Assembly (NCBI GenBank): GCA_019188255.1 | Contig: JAETXT010000006.1 | Span: 4,464,001-4,528,000 of the forward strand | DNA from: Verticillium longisporum | Taxonomy: Eukaryota; Ascomycota; Sordariomycetes; Glomerellales; Plectosphaerellaceae | Length of the DNA stretch: 64,000 nucleotides | Reading direction: 5' to 3' | Part shown: positions 10,728 to 23,210 of the stretch, in pieces | Numbering within the stretch: the first letter of the stretch is position 1 | Layout of the letters: each line of letters opens with the position of its first letter | Made by a program: the position numbers and the translations under genes | Notes under the pieces: model-generated | What the model saw: only the letters and a program-made list of their open reading frames with translations | Told to the model about the DNA's origin: nothing | Database searches by the model: none

Positions 10728-12170
10728 GGCGGCGGAGAGGTACGGCCCCGGGTCTTCAATCGTTTGTCCTGGGACACCACTAGAGCCGAACAATGCCTTG
10801 ACAGGAGGGGGGAATGAGTCGACAACGGGCGGTGTCGGCGGGGATTGGAGTCGTGTGTCGAGCAACTTGCCACAAGAGGGAAGCTTCAAGAGGCACTGTG
10901 GTTTCCTTTCCGGCTGGTAGAGCCGAATCCAAGCGGTCATCCGTCAATCACCCCGCCCGAGAGAGGGAAGGCGAGCTCCACATGCCTGAGGGCCGACAAC
11001 GCTGTGCACGCGCCAGCCACTGCCCATCTACCGGCCCCCCCCCCTGCCTGCACCTTCCACTTCGTCCCCCAAGTCCTTCCCTGTGACGAAAGAACGGAAG
11101 AGAGGGCTGGGGCAGGCTGGCACGGTGCGCGTTAGATAAGCAGAAAATCGGGGCTGCGGGCTGCCACTGGCTCACGGTGCTCTCTCGCCTGCGTCGTGGG
11201 CCTGTCAGTGTGTGCGTGGGTGGGTGAGAGAGAGAGAGCCGTCAATAAAACGGCCAGTCGCCCTCCTCGGCTCTGCCTGCCCTTTCTCTTCTTCTCTTCT
11301 TTACAACTAAATTGGAGATGATGAGACCGCTTTCAAAACTCGCATACTGCTCATTCCGCCTCGCGGCGGGAGCATGCTGACATGTCCCGGCACACCTCAC
11401 CACCTTTGCAGGGACAATTCTGAAGCAATCTGATCCAATCCATGTTGTTCGTGCTTTTGTTGTCTCTTTTTGGCTACCTCCAACGCTCATTTACCCAACT
11501 CTTACCCCCCATTTGTGCATCCGTCCCGCCGCGGCCCATGTCTGGCGCCGCTCCATTTTTGACTCGGTGCCCCGACTCGGCTCCTGAATCGGCTCGCCGC
11601 AATGAGAGAAATGTGATGCTGTTGCTGTTGCTACTGCTGCGACCTTGTGAGCAACTGATAAGCTATTTTTGCACACCCTTGTGATGGCACAATTTCCAAA
11701 GTGATGTGACAATCTTCGACATGGCTCGCATCGTGAACCAAAGAAAAAGTTCTAAAACCACAATCCGATTTCACACCTCATACCTACCTAGCCCACGGTC
11801 AACGTACCCAAAGGTCGGGCCCTATCACCTGCGCCATGACACGATTTTGTAACGAGGCACACAAACGCATTGATTGCAAACCACCACTCTCCCACTCCTT
11901 TCTTTTAGTGTTCCTGATAACTGATGTCTAGGGTATCGAGTTCATGGAGCCTTGGCATTTTTACAGACATGCAAAAGAAGTGCAGACCGAGCCAAGTAAG
12001 AGTGTCATGTCTTTTCATTTGCATGTCGACGCATTTCATTTTTCAATGCTACATGCCAAAGCCCTGCTCGTCACCGCGACGGCCAAGTAGGACGCAAAAA
12101 AGAATGACCCAACCCGATGACTCCGAATGTAGCCTCCTCAGGACCGTGATCGAGATGCAGTCGTCTTCAT
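10728..12170. other. Intergenic, SHMT promoter side
   Basis: About 1.4 kb without a supported gene. It holds GA-rich and CT-rich tracts, a TACCTACCTA element at 11781-11790, and the 3' flank of the eL19 gene at its right end. Confidence 0.5.
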
Positions 12171-13195
12171 TTATTTGGTCTCCTCCTCGTCGTCGCCCAT
12201 AAGAGCGTTGCGCTTGGCAGTCTGCCTCTCCACCTTGCGCTCGCGGGCGGCCTTGGTCTTCGCGCGCTTGGCGTCCATCTCCTCCTTGAGGGCGTTCTCG
12301 CGGGCCTTCTCGGCCTTGGCACGGTGAATCTGTACGAGCCGTGTCAGTCATCCGCTGTCCCGTCTCGACTCGGTTGCTCCATGGAATACGTACATGCTCG
12401 ACAAGGGCGCGCTTGTGCTTGAACGTGTTACCCTTGCTCAGGTGGTAGAGCTCGTGGTAAAGGTGCTTGTCAATCTTGCCGTTGTTGCGGTACTTGACCA
12501 GGAGACGGCGGAGGACGCGGAGGCGGCGCATCCAGAGGACCTGGCTATTTCGGGGGTCAGAACCAATGTCCCTCTCGTGGCGTCTGATGACTTCTTCGGG
12601 GAGAGCACGAACCTGGGCATACGGGCGTCGGCGGTACCCTTCCTCTTACCGAAGCCACGGTGACGACCGATGCGACGGGCAAGGTTGAGCTCACGGGCGC
12701 GAGACCTGGAGTGCATGGTGACGGGCTTGCGGATGATGAGGCCATCGGAAACGAGCTTGCGGATGGACTGGCGGGAGTTGGCGTTGCTGATCTCGCTGAC
12801 CTCGTTGGGGTCGAGCCAGATCTTGCGCTCACCGCAGCCGATGACCGACGCGGCCAGGCGCTTCTGGGTGCGGAGGTTGACCCTGTGTGGCACCGAGCAT
12901 TAGTATCAAGTCGTAACTATGAATTTCTGTTCCCCTCGTCTTTTCCATATTGAGTCGCAGCCGGCGAGTGGTGTGCTGGGGGATTCGGTGGACGTAGTCG
13001 ATTTGGTGGTGGACGAAAAAATTGTCGTGGAAGCTGCTGGCTCCTTTTGTGTCGTCAAACTGGCCCCTCGCTGTGCGTTCCTGCACAGGGGCGAATCGTT
13101 TGCAAGTGTCGAAAATACATCTCGATCAAATCTCCCAGCATCGTACCTGTACCGCTTCTCAATCTCTCAATGAATCTCTCGTAGCCAACTTACAT
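12171..13195 (-). CDS. 60S ribosomal protein eL19 (L19)
   Basis: Four exons: 13195-13194, 12882-12613, 12544-12394 and 12329-12171, total 582 nt and 193 residues, the normal eL19 length. The first coding exon holds only AT of the start codon. Its G comes from exon 2 (AT|G GTC AAC), a split start found by joining AAGAT|GTAAGT to CACACAG|GGTCAAC. The protein shows [50 protein letters not shown] and [15 protein letters not shown]. The C-terminus is Lys/Glu-rich. It is a core structural protein of the large subunit. A CACGTG at 13393-13398, about 200 bp upstream of the start, is a plausible regulatory site. Confidence 0.96.
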
Positions 13196-13703
13196 CTTGA
13201 ATGCTGTCCTGGCGGATGGTCGTGCCCGGGTTAGTTGGTCGTAGAAAAGCTGAAGAGGGGAACGGAGGCGGGTGTCGAGTTCAGTTCAGATTTTCGAGAC
13301 GTGCTTGTGGGTTGGGTGGAGCCCAGCCCAGGCGTGGCGGACGATTCGTCCCACTAAGCGAGGGCTCCTGCCGGATGATTCATGATGGTAGTCACGTGAT
13401 TAAGCCCATCAATTCGATTCGAAGGTCATATAACCGTTTAATGCATACCGAAGTCATTACGCCGTCTCTATGCAGCTACATCAAGTACCTGAGATGGTCG
13501 GTCCTCGTTGTGGGACCGAGTCCATCCTGCCGTGGGCCCCTCTCGTCTTTACTGTACTCACTCATTGATCGGCCAACAGATCAGAGCAGCAAGTGACACC
13601 AGAATCATTCACCAGATCAAACCCTCCCGTCACGGACATGTCCACGAGAAACAGCTGTTCCTTGTATTCTAATTTCTTTTTGAAATCAAATCGCAGGTGG
13701 CAC
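13196..13703. other. Intergenic, eL19 promoter / GCN1 3' flank
   Basis: Contains the eL19 5' leader and a palindromic CACGTG at 13393-13398 (E-box or Cbf1-type site). No gene seen. Confidence 0.5.
13393..13398. promoter_or_regulatory. CACGTG E-box upstream of eL19
   Basis: Palindromic hexamer in context agtCACGTGatt, about 200 bp upstream of the eL19 start. Cbf1-type bHLH factors bind this site, and ribosomal protein promoters of some fungi use it. Its role here is inferred. Confidence 0.4.
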
Positions 13704-16700
13704 CTATTTGCCGAAAATGTCCTCTCCCACATCTACCTTGCCCACACTCCAAATCTCCTTTTCGTCTTCGACCTCATCATTGGACAATCCCAGTCCACCC
13801 TGGCCGCCCTCTGCCTCTCTTCTCTCACGCACCTGAGCTCCCAGCCGGAGAGCCACACGCTTGAAGTAGTCCTGCATGCTCCTCTTTGCAGTGGGCGCAA
13901 GACCAGCATTATCCACATACTTGTCAAATACCTTGCTTTCCTCGTCCGCCACGTTGAACAGACTGACGAAAGCAGCTTCTGCCGCCAGCTTAACGGGGAT
14001 CACAGGGTCCCTCACGCTCGCAAACACAGGCGTGGCGAGCAGAGGCGTGTGCGGGCGTACCATGTCCATGTCAACGCGGCTCAAGGTTCGTGCAACCACC
14101 AGAGCCAGACGGCGGGAGTCGGTTGGCTGGCCAGGCTGGATGATGCCTGCCAGTGTCTCAAATATCTTCTTGTTGGCTTCAAACGTCTTAGGCGATTCCG
14201 AAAGCAAGTACTTGCCTGTGGCAAGGATGAAGTTGTCGGCGATGAAAGGCTGCCGATATAGTTAGTGGGGTGCAAAAAGGCATCGTATGCTTGTTTTCAC
14301 TTACAGTCTTGTTTGTCATACCGTGGCAGAGAACCTCAGGGAGGTCGTCGGCCAGCGGCCCGCCGAGCAAGCTTTCTGGTGACTCTACAAGCACCGCGTT
14401 CAGTGCCAGAACGGAGGACTTGCTGATTTGGTTTGTGATGACACGGTTCCTCAGAAGACCATGTGCGGCATCCTCGGGAACGTTCTTAATCAGGGCTCCC
14501 AGAAGCTTGGCGCTCGTGATGGTCATTGCAGAGTCCTTTTCGTCACCTTCCATATCAATGAGGCCCAGCACCGCGGCACGCGACGATTCGCCCATGTTAG
14601 CGCCGGCCTTGCTGATAACCTCGTACAAAGCGCTCAGCATGGCAGTCTTGACACCCGCGTCAGATGTCTTCGATCCCGTTACAAGCTCGGCGATGAGGGG
14701 ATCGATGCGAGGAGTGTACTTGATCAGAGTCCCCAGAGCCTTGGCAGCGCGAGCTCGCAAGAGTTCACTTGTCGTGTCAGCCAGCGACTTGGCGAATGTG
14801 CGCTGAAGTTGAGGCAAGAAGGGCTTCAGCGCAATCGGCATCTTCTCCAACAGGTTGTTGAGAGTTAGGAGAATAGCAGCCTTGACTTCGGTAGACCTTT
14901 CGGATACCACACGAATGAGGGGTCCAGTAATCTGCGTGACGAACGGCTTGAGCGCCGTCTCACTGGCACGGCCCACAATGTCGGAAACAGCCAGAGCAGC
15001 TTGTGTGCGTTGCTCTGCTGTGCCATTCATCAGACCCTGCAAGAATATAGGCAGAACAGCATTGATGCCCTTTGGTAGCTCGAAGCCCTTCAAGCTTGCG
15101 CCAGAGACACCAACATGCTGCAAGGCCTGGCGTGTTGAGAACACGAGCGCCTCCATTTCCTCCTTCTTGAGCTTTCGCGTGAACTCGTTGAGTGCAGCCC
15201 AAGAAGCCTTAACAACATCGATATCTCCATCGTCAAACGAAACAAGCAAAGACCTGATAATATCTTGGTTGTATCGTGAATAATCGACCTCGCCAGCAGC
15301 AAAGAATTTGGCGAGATGGTTTGCCGTCGCCTGGCGTCGCCTATGGTCTTCGTGTTTGGTGAGTTGCAGAAGCACATTCATTACCGTGTTCAACCCGTCA
15401 TACTCGTCAATCGACAGGATGACAGTGTCGAAGGATGTCTCCAGATCAGCGCGTAGGTCATCCTCCTTGCAATTGACAATGTTATCCATAAGAGAGTTGA
15501 TGATATTGGGCAGGCGCCGGTTCATGGCGGCACCAGCAACTCGGGACAGCGAGGCGAGCGCCTTGGCATCGAAAGCAGTAATGGGCGGTGTGATGAGTGT
15601 GGGAATCAAGTTGGGTAGGATGATGTTGGATCGTGTCGTCTCTGTCAGAAGAGTCAAGAGAGCAGACAGAGCATTGTCGGCCTCGTTCTCTGAGCGCAGA
15701 AGGTTGAGGAGGTAAGGAAGAACTTGGTCCACGGCCTTCTTACCCAGGATCTGCTGTAGAGAGTCGAAGGCCTCGGCAGCGGCTTCTCTGACCTCGGGAT
15801 CAGAGTCAGTGAGTGCTGTTCGGACGACCGAGATGAGGGTCTTTTCATGATCCTCCAAAGCCTCCTCGGATGCAGACGAGATGAGCTCCTTGAGAGCCAG
15901 GCAGATGCCCTGCTTAGAGTCCGAGTCCGTCGAGGTCTGAAGTCCTTCTTCGAGAGTAGGTAGGAGCGTGGACAACACACCATCTCCGGCCTTGCGAATG
16001 AGCTCGCCAAGGGCATTGCTTGCAATAACCTTGTGCTCCATGTTGGAGCTTCCCAGGCGACGGATGATGAGTTGCGTGAGAGTCGGCACAAGTTCCTTGA
16101 GGGTGCGGGGGCTCGAGACAAGCGCCTTCCAGACACCAATGGCAGCAGAGCGAACGGCGTTGGCAGTATCGCAGCGGCAGACGTAGAGTGCAGAGAGAAT
16201 CTTGTTGCGCTTCTCCTCGCCGAGCACTTCACGCAGAGAGGCGCCGGCTTCTCTGGCCATCTCCTCCTCCTCCTCGCCAGGTTCAGCGTTACCAGTGATG
16301 CCTGTGAGGTTGAAAAGAAGGTCACCGACAAGTTCCACGGAGCTCAGACGAATACGGTAGCTGTCGTCAGCCAATCCGCGCTCGAGTTCAGGGAGCAAGA
16401 GGTCCACGGCCCTCATGGCAAAGTTCTTGACAAGCAAGCGGCCAGCGCGAAGCGCGGTCTCACGAATAGACTCAACATCATCGGCAAGACCAGCCAAGAT
16501 AGGCGGGATGATACGCCCGAGATAACTGGCGAAGCTGTTTCCGAAACATACGGGCAAGAAGATGAACAGAGACATGAAACCTTCGCGAACGGCAGGCTTG
16601 GACGACTCCACGTTCTGGAGAATCGTGGGAAGCGTTTCCTCGAGCCTTGTCGTTCCAAGACCGGCAAGGACCTCGCTGAGAGCTTGCGCCGATCCCAGAC

Positions 16701-19700
16701 GGTCTCCGGCTCCGGTGTCGGCCTTGAGGGTTTGCATGAGGCCTGGAATGAGGTCTGGCAGTGCCTCTTCGCCCAGCTTTTCCATCAGAGAACCCAGTGC
16801 CCTTGATGCCGTCGCACGCGTCGTCGGTACTGGATCCACGATAGCAAGCTTGAGGCCAGCAACTAAGATGGGGAGGTGAGAGATGAGGTCCTTCCGCTCG
16901 GTCAAGTGAGCCAGACTGCCAATGACCTGAGCAGCCTTGCGCTTGGTGTTTGACCTCTCGCCAAGACCTCGTTGAAGGATCCTTGTTACCAAAGCCAGGG
17001 ATGGGGCGTCGAGGTAGTGAACGAACTGAACCTTGATAAGAGCATCGAGAGCGTCGTCGGTGTACTTGGTGGGGTCACTGAGGGCCTTCAGGAGGATGTC
17101 AACCAAACCCTTGACCTCGGGGTTGCTGATGACTTCGCCGAATCGCTTCAGACTCTTGTTCGCCCCTGATCTGACCTCCTTGTGACTGTCGTTAAGGACT
17201 GCGGTTAGGGGAGGGATGATATCTGGCAGGCTCAGAGCCAGTTGCTGGGGATCCAGATCGGCCATGGCACCGAGAAGGTCGCAAGCACCCTTCTTACTGC
17301 GCCATTGCTGGTCATCCAGACCACGGAGCAGCGTCGGAAGGATTTGCTTGACGCCATAGGAGCTCAGCTTAGCAAAGCAAGCTTTGGCTGCAGCAAGACA
17401 AGCATCGCGGACATCTGCATTACTGTCGCCGAAGCCTGTCAGCAATTCAGGCACAATCTGAATAACATAAGGCTCAAAGATCCGGCCAAGCAGCGATGAC
17501 AGAAGCTCCAACGCCATGAGGCCAGCTTCGCGCTGACTGGCTCTTTTTTATTTTCAATTGCACCCTTGAGCGTGGTCATGATGCGATGATCCTTCAGGGT
17601 GGAGATGCCGCAGCCCTGCACAAGACCAGCAAGTCCGTATGCAGCGCCTCGCTGCTCAGAATACTTCTTCGACGTAAGAAGCACGCCCAAGACCTGTTGA
17701 AAGTATTTGGGAGTCTGATCCCGGCATGCCTGAACCAGAGGAGGGAGACATTCGGCGATGGCGTACTGCACAGTCTCCGACGGCGTGCTTAAAGTGGCCA
17801 GCAACCGTTCAACCACAATCGGGAGTTTGGCATCTCCCTTCTTAAGATGCTTCGCCAGCGCGCCGTACATGATAATGACGGCCTCACTGACGCGATCAGC
17901 GGACTCGGTGCTCTTGTCCGGGCCCTCCAGGGTCTTCTCGAAAGCGGTCATCAGCCTGTCTATCATGCTCTTTCCGTGATAATCGATAGCGCCAATGGCG
18001 GCTTCCAGCATCTCACTTCGAACTGCGGCGTTCTGGTCTCCCAGGGGCCCCTTCTGGATAAGGAAGTCGAAGAAGGGATCTAGCTGTTGCTTCTTCATAT
18101 GAGGACCAAGCTCCTTGAAGGCCGAACCAATGCCATGACGACCCTCCCAAGGGTCGGCGAGGTCAAGCTTCTTTGGCATGCCGTACTGATCGAGCTCCTG
18201 CTGGCGAGGCTTAGCAAGTTCGGCATATGTCTCTTCGAGCTTTTCAATCACCGGTTCGATGACCTGCGGATGCACACTGCTAGCTTCGGCTAGTGATCGA
18301 GCTGCAGCGCGTCGCAATTGACCGTCCCTACTGGACAGGTAGGGCAACATCTCGAAAGCTAGCTTCTCTGACACCTCGAAGCCTTCCGTCCAAATCTCTC
18401 TGCCAAGCTCCGCGTTCTCTTCGACGTCATCATGGCAAGCAAGCCAGATCTCTGTCGAAAAGACAGCTTCGCTCATATCAACCTCAGCGCTGATAGACTG
18501 GAGAACGGTGGATCTCACAGAGACCTGTGGAACCAAGGAGCCACGAGCAAGGACTCCAATCTCTTCTGAAGTGATGTTCGGAGCTATACAGCGACAAGCG
18601 TCGGCGAAGCAATCCTTGATGATCTTGAAGTGTTGAGTGTACTGCTGCATCGCAGTGACCAAGACGGACAGCACTTGGCCTCGTGGTGTTGTCTGATCTT
18701 CGCAAACGTTTGTGTGTAAGCTGAGGAATTCAATTGCAAGGACAAGCTGGGTATCGCGATCATCAGGCGTCGACCCAAGACCACCACACTCGAGAATGAA
18801 AAAGATGAGAGGGAGAGTGTAGGTAAGAGAGATGGCATCGAAAGGGCGCTGCTCGCCAGAAAATCGAAGACGATATAACACTCGTGTTACGAGCTCTTCG
18901 ACTGGCTCTTGCAACTGGCTCTCGGGCAGGGATGTTACGCCCCGTGCACGAAGTGTAGCTACGCCAACAAAAGGCCTGAAAGGACCCAATCTGCTCGAGA
19001 TCTTCTCAGAGCAGGCGAGATAAGCAGTAGAAGCGGCTTCACCGGTTAACATGCTGGCTCCAGCGTCGATCACGCCGAGCAAGGCAGTAATCACGGGGCC
19101 CATCCACAGGGCTGCCTCTGTGGGAGGGCCTGAGGCAAGGCTCTGAATGATACCGATGCCCCTGAACAGCCTGGCTTCAAGCAGACGTATAGAGTGCCGG
19201 ATGGCAGATTCTTTCTTCAGTTGGGCGTTGACGCGTGCCGTTTCCTCGGCAGTAAGCTTCTTCTGCTGCCCCTTTTTCTGTGCCAACGACGAGCGAAGCT
19301 CAGCCTCCCATTTGAGGATATCGTAGTCCTTGTTGTTCTTGTCCGGGACGGCGTCTTGTGCCTTTTTGGCCAGCACGTCCACGAATGCCGTGCCCTCTGG
19401 TGTTCTGTAGATTGCAGCCTCCAGAGGTCCAATCTTCTTCAACTCCTCTACCTCAAGGTCCTGCTCAATGAGTTCAACAATGCGAGGCGTCATAGTCTCG
19501 GGTGCAACAAAGGCGAGCTCGGCGGCAGCGTTGCACGCAGCCTTTTTGACCAACGCGGAATTTTGTTCTGCACCCGATTTGTCGCGGATTTCGTCAAGTA
19601 GATCGGCTTCGTACCGACGAGCCAGGTCGCCAGGATCCTTCTCTACACGCAGACAGAGATCGATCCAGTTCGACCTTGGCAGAAGCTCTGGCCGTGCGAG

Positions 19701-21874
19701 CACAAACAGAGCACAAAGCTGGCGCTCTAGATGCTGCTCTTCAGGGACTATTTCCCGCTCTTGCCAGTCTTTTGGAGACAGGCAAATGGCCCTGACCACG
19801 AGGTGAAGACTGTTTCGCTCTGTTCGAGCTAACACAGCCGCAGTATCCTTTTCACCCGCATCTAACGCCTCGAGCCAGTGCCAGATGGCACCCACGATTG
19901 CTGTGGAAATCAACGCTGGTTGAGCAGCGTACAGGCTTGATAGGCTATCAAGGGCCAATTGTCGAATCTTGGGCGTGACAGCCGAGGCACAAATCAGGTA
20001 GATAAAGGCTTCCGACCAAGCAGTTTTGACATCGCTAGGGGTAGCAACGGTGAGGCCAGATGCGGCTGATGCAAGAGCGCGGGACATCCAAGTGAGCTCG
20101 TCCTCTGTAGCGATTTTGCCATAGACGCGAGGGTTGAGTAGGAAGGAAGGTTTCGGATCCAAAGACAAAGCCTGCTTGAGGATCGATGCTCTCGGCGTAG
20201 GCAGCTTGACGGCTCCAAAAAGCTTGCTACCATAGGCAGAGCACAGGAGAGCCACGACGACGTAAGCGCCAATGGTGGCATTGTTTTGGGCAGCCAATTG
20301 TGGGTTCGCAACAACCTCATTGTGTGCATCCACGAGCTTTGGTAGGATGCCTTCGGCGAATTTGAGGGTGGACGACGATGTTGACTGGACTTTGCTTACG
20401 TCTCCAATAACCTCTCCAGCGCGGAGGATCCAGATCCTCCGAAGAGCAGGTTTCTTGTCTGCCGCACCCTTGATAAAGGCGTCTAGGACGGGCTTGGGCA
20501 CGTCGAGATCCGACTGTAGAAGATGTGAGGTTGATCTGGCCAAGGCCGCAGTTTCTGCTGCTACAGCTGCCTCGTTTCCTTCCTTCGCAGTCACCGTTGC
20601 GAGGGCCGTGGCAATCTTCTCAGCAACCGCATCAGATTGCGGGAGGGCCAATAGCATCTCGCAGTGTAGAATCCTGTGATCTGCAGACGCCAGCTTTCCC
20701 CCCTTCAAAGGAGTAACGACCTCATCACAGGCCTTTTCCAAGGCCTTGCCATCGTGGCTCCTGGATGCGATCAGGTCGAAGGCGGCGACAGTGCTTGACC
20801 TGATGGCAGGGTTGCTGGATTTGACATTGGCCAAGATGGGTTTGAGCAAACGCTCGCTTAGGATTTGTGAAAGATCATGGGAAGGCGGGAGAGAGCGGAC
20901 GAGAGGAGCGAGGACCTCCAAAACAATCTCAGGGGCTCTCAGCAGACCCTTCTCGACAGTTGGGATGACGTCTTTGGTGAGCTCGTCCAATGTGACAAAA
21001 TCGGAGAAGAAGTCACGCAAACCAGCAGCGACATGATCAGGCACGGCGACACGAGAGCCCACAACCTCTCTGGTGTAGAAGGCGAAGTAGGACGCCTTCA
21101 GAGTCTCCAAAACTGTGCCGGCATCAGGCTTGCGAGAGGCGACCCCAGCGATGACACCGAGAAGGACGGCGTTCTTGGCGGTAGGCTGCGCAGCCTTGGC
21201 CGTGAGAAGTTCGACAGCCTCCTTCACGGTCTTCTCCAAGTCGGCGGTAGGGGCGAACAACTTTCGCAAGCCTCTCCGGGTCACGACAATGGCGGCGCGG
21301 GCGACAGTTCCTCGTCCTGCGGGTTGCTGGCATTTTTCGAGTGAGTCGGCATTGGCGAGCAGTATCTGAGGAGCAACCTGGTGCCAAGACGACGTGCCTG
21401 ACAGTTCTTGCATGAAGATGCTGCACCATTCGACAAGCACGAAAGCGCTGGTTATGGCAATGCCAGGCTTTACAGATTCGGCCTGCAGGATGGAGGCAAG
21501 TTTGGCTAGCAATTCGGGTTCCAGGCCGCTAGCCAACAGGGCAGACAAGCATTTTTGCGCACCGAGACGGGACTGGCGGTCGACGTAAAAGGCATGTGTC
21601 CAGAACAGGAGCTGAAGAAGCTTGGGAACGAGGGGCAGGTCGAACTCTGCGAGGCACATGTCAGGTCGAGGCTACGGAATCGCAACTAGGTCGATCGGTG
21701 GGCATTGTGGCAGGACGTACTCTTTTGGGTTATGCGTTCTTGTAGTGCGCGCAGCTGATCGACTCTGACTTTGGTGGAAGAGGAGGTCAGGGCTCCTTTG
21801 AGAGCCACGAAGTCGACATTGGCAGAGCCAGAATCAGCGCCGTCGGCGACAGGTTCGGCTTCGACTTCGTTCAT
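13704..21874 (-). CDS. gcn1: GCN1 translational activator (HEAT-repeat), one frameshift
   Basis: A giant HEAT-repeat protein that binds ribosomes and Gcn2 and is needed to activate Gcn2 on amino-acid starvation. Exons are 21874-21721, 21646-14305 and 14249-13704. The start MNEVEAEPVADG is preferred over an upstream ATG at 22099, which has no conserved sequence. Regular HEAT units run through the whole protein, including GRIFEPYVIQIVPELLTGFGD and RLGSAQALSEVLAGLG in the conserved central/C-terminal part that follows the EF3-like region. The frame breaks at the T run 17544-17549 (A6 on the coding strand). One extra A gives ENKKRASQREAGLMALELL in one frame, and the exon sum becomes 8043 nt, or 2680 residues, close to the usual size of about 2,670. 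I therefore read an intact gene with a sequencing error. Confidence 0.95.
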
Positions 21875-23210
21875 TGCGACGGCGTGTGAGATGGGACACA
21901 AGAGACGTCGGTCATCTGTGGCCGGCGCTTCAGTTGTCCTATTGCGCCAGGGACAGAGACGAAGGCGGTTGGTGGGGTTTGAGGTTAGTTCGGTAGGGGC
22001 GTGTTTGCTGGTGGGATAGTGGCAGAAGTCGAGTGTTTGAAATTCCAGCGATAATCGAAACCACTGCACACAAATGGAGCGAGTACACCTCACATCCAAG
22101 CCTACCTTATTGCTACAAACTGCCTAGCCTAGGCAGTTTAGGATTGGCTTGCCAGGGCGGAAATGGTGGGGTACAGCTTCGGCCAGCTCAAAGGAGCAGG
22201 CGGTCAGGATCTGGGACTTCGTTGGGAGTGCCCGCGTTATACTGTACTGAAGGGCAGGTCAGACCGGGAGGCCATTGAAAAGGCGGTTTGAGCCGGCATG
22301 CCACCTAGGTAGGAAAGCTTGCAACTGCCTCGGGACCAAAATCCAAGCCCCCTTCCTCACCCGCCAGGTACCTATCGTCCCATACGTGGTGAGGTAGGTA
22401 CATACAGGGTCCAACACTCAAACTTGGGGTTCTTGTTCTTGCACACCAGATTAATTCGGTTCCCACAAGCGACTCAGACAGGCCGCACACAACTGGTCTC
22501 GAGACCATGTGCTCCATGGCAGGTCTTTTGCGTTTAATTGCTGCCCATAGCACTAGTCTCGAATATGGGTTTGACAACGCGTAGCATTTCCATCCCGTGG
22601 CAGTGGACGTCTTTCTCAGTGTAGCGTGCGTACCCAAGTAGCGTCATGGATGCCCACATTTACATACTGCTGCCCCACGTACCAACCTTCTTAGCGGGCT
22701 GTTGCGGGCAGGCAGGGAGGGAGGCACAAACGGGCAAGGGCAATCGGGCAACATCTCACCTCACAGTCTCATCGTCAAGCAGCGCGAACTTGTACCAATC
22801 ACGCACATCTCGCGAGCCACCCCGTCCAGAATCTCAGCTCTCTGTAGGGCCTGCCTCGCACTCATCCATTACAGAAAGTTCTCTGCCGCAGGGTCTGCTG
22901 TCAGTCCCCTCGGTAGTTTCTCATCCTTCTTTGACGTCTGTTCTGGGGAATTTGGAACTCACATGATGGCCAACTTGTCCCTGATGGAGATACTGTCCTA
23001 AGATTCAAGTTTTCATTGCAAACCACCCCCTCCTTGCTTATCTTTCTGTTCATCCCAGCTCTTTTCTTTCCTAATCTCTGACCGTAACCACACTCTTCAC
23101 TTGGGGCATTAGCGGCGACAGTACCACCTGCAGCAGCAGCAGCGAGCGCCGTTGCTTGTCACATCCCAACTCTTGACCAAACTCGGACCACACATAAGGG
23201 CATCGACATC
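21875..23210. other. Divergent promoter region GCN1 / DExH helicase
   Basis: 1.3 kb between two divergently transcribed genes. It carries several short AGGTAGG-type elements (22303-22313, 22391-22400) and a CT-rich leader before 23211. No gene is supported. Confidence 0.5.

Noticed and set aside
12882..13193. snoRNA in the eL19 start-codon intron
   Set aside because: No convincing box C/D or H/ACA elements.
15654..16806. Open frames of 225 and 257 codons over GCN1
   Set aside because: Antisense or other-frame shadows of a HEAT-repeat gene, without conserved sequence.
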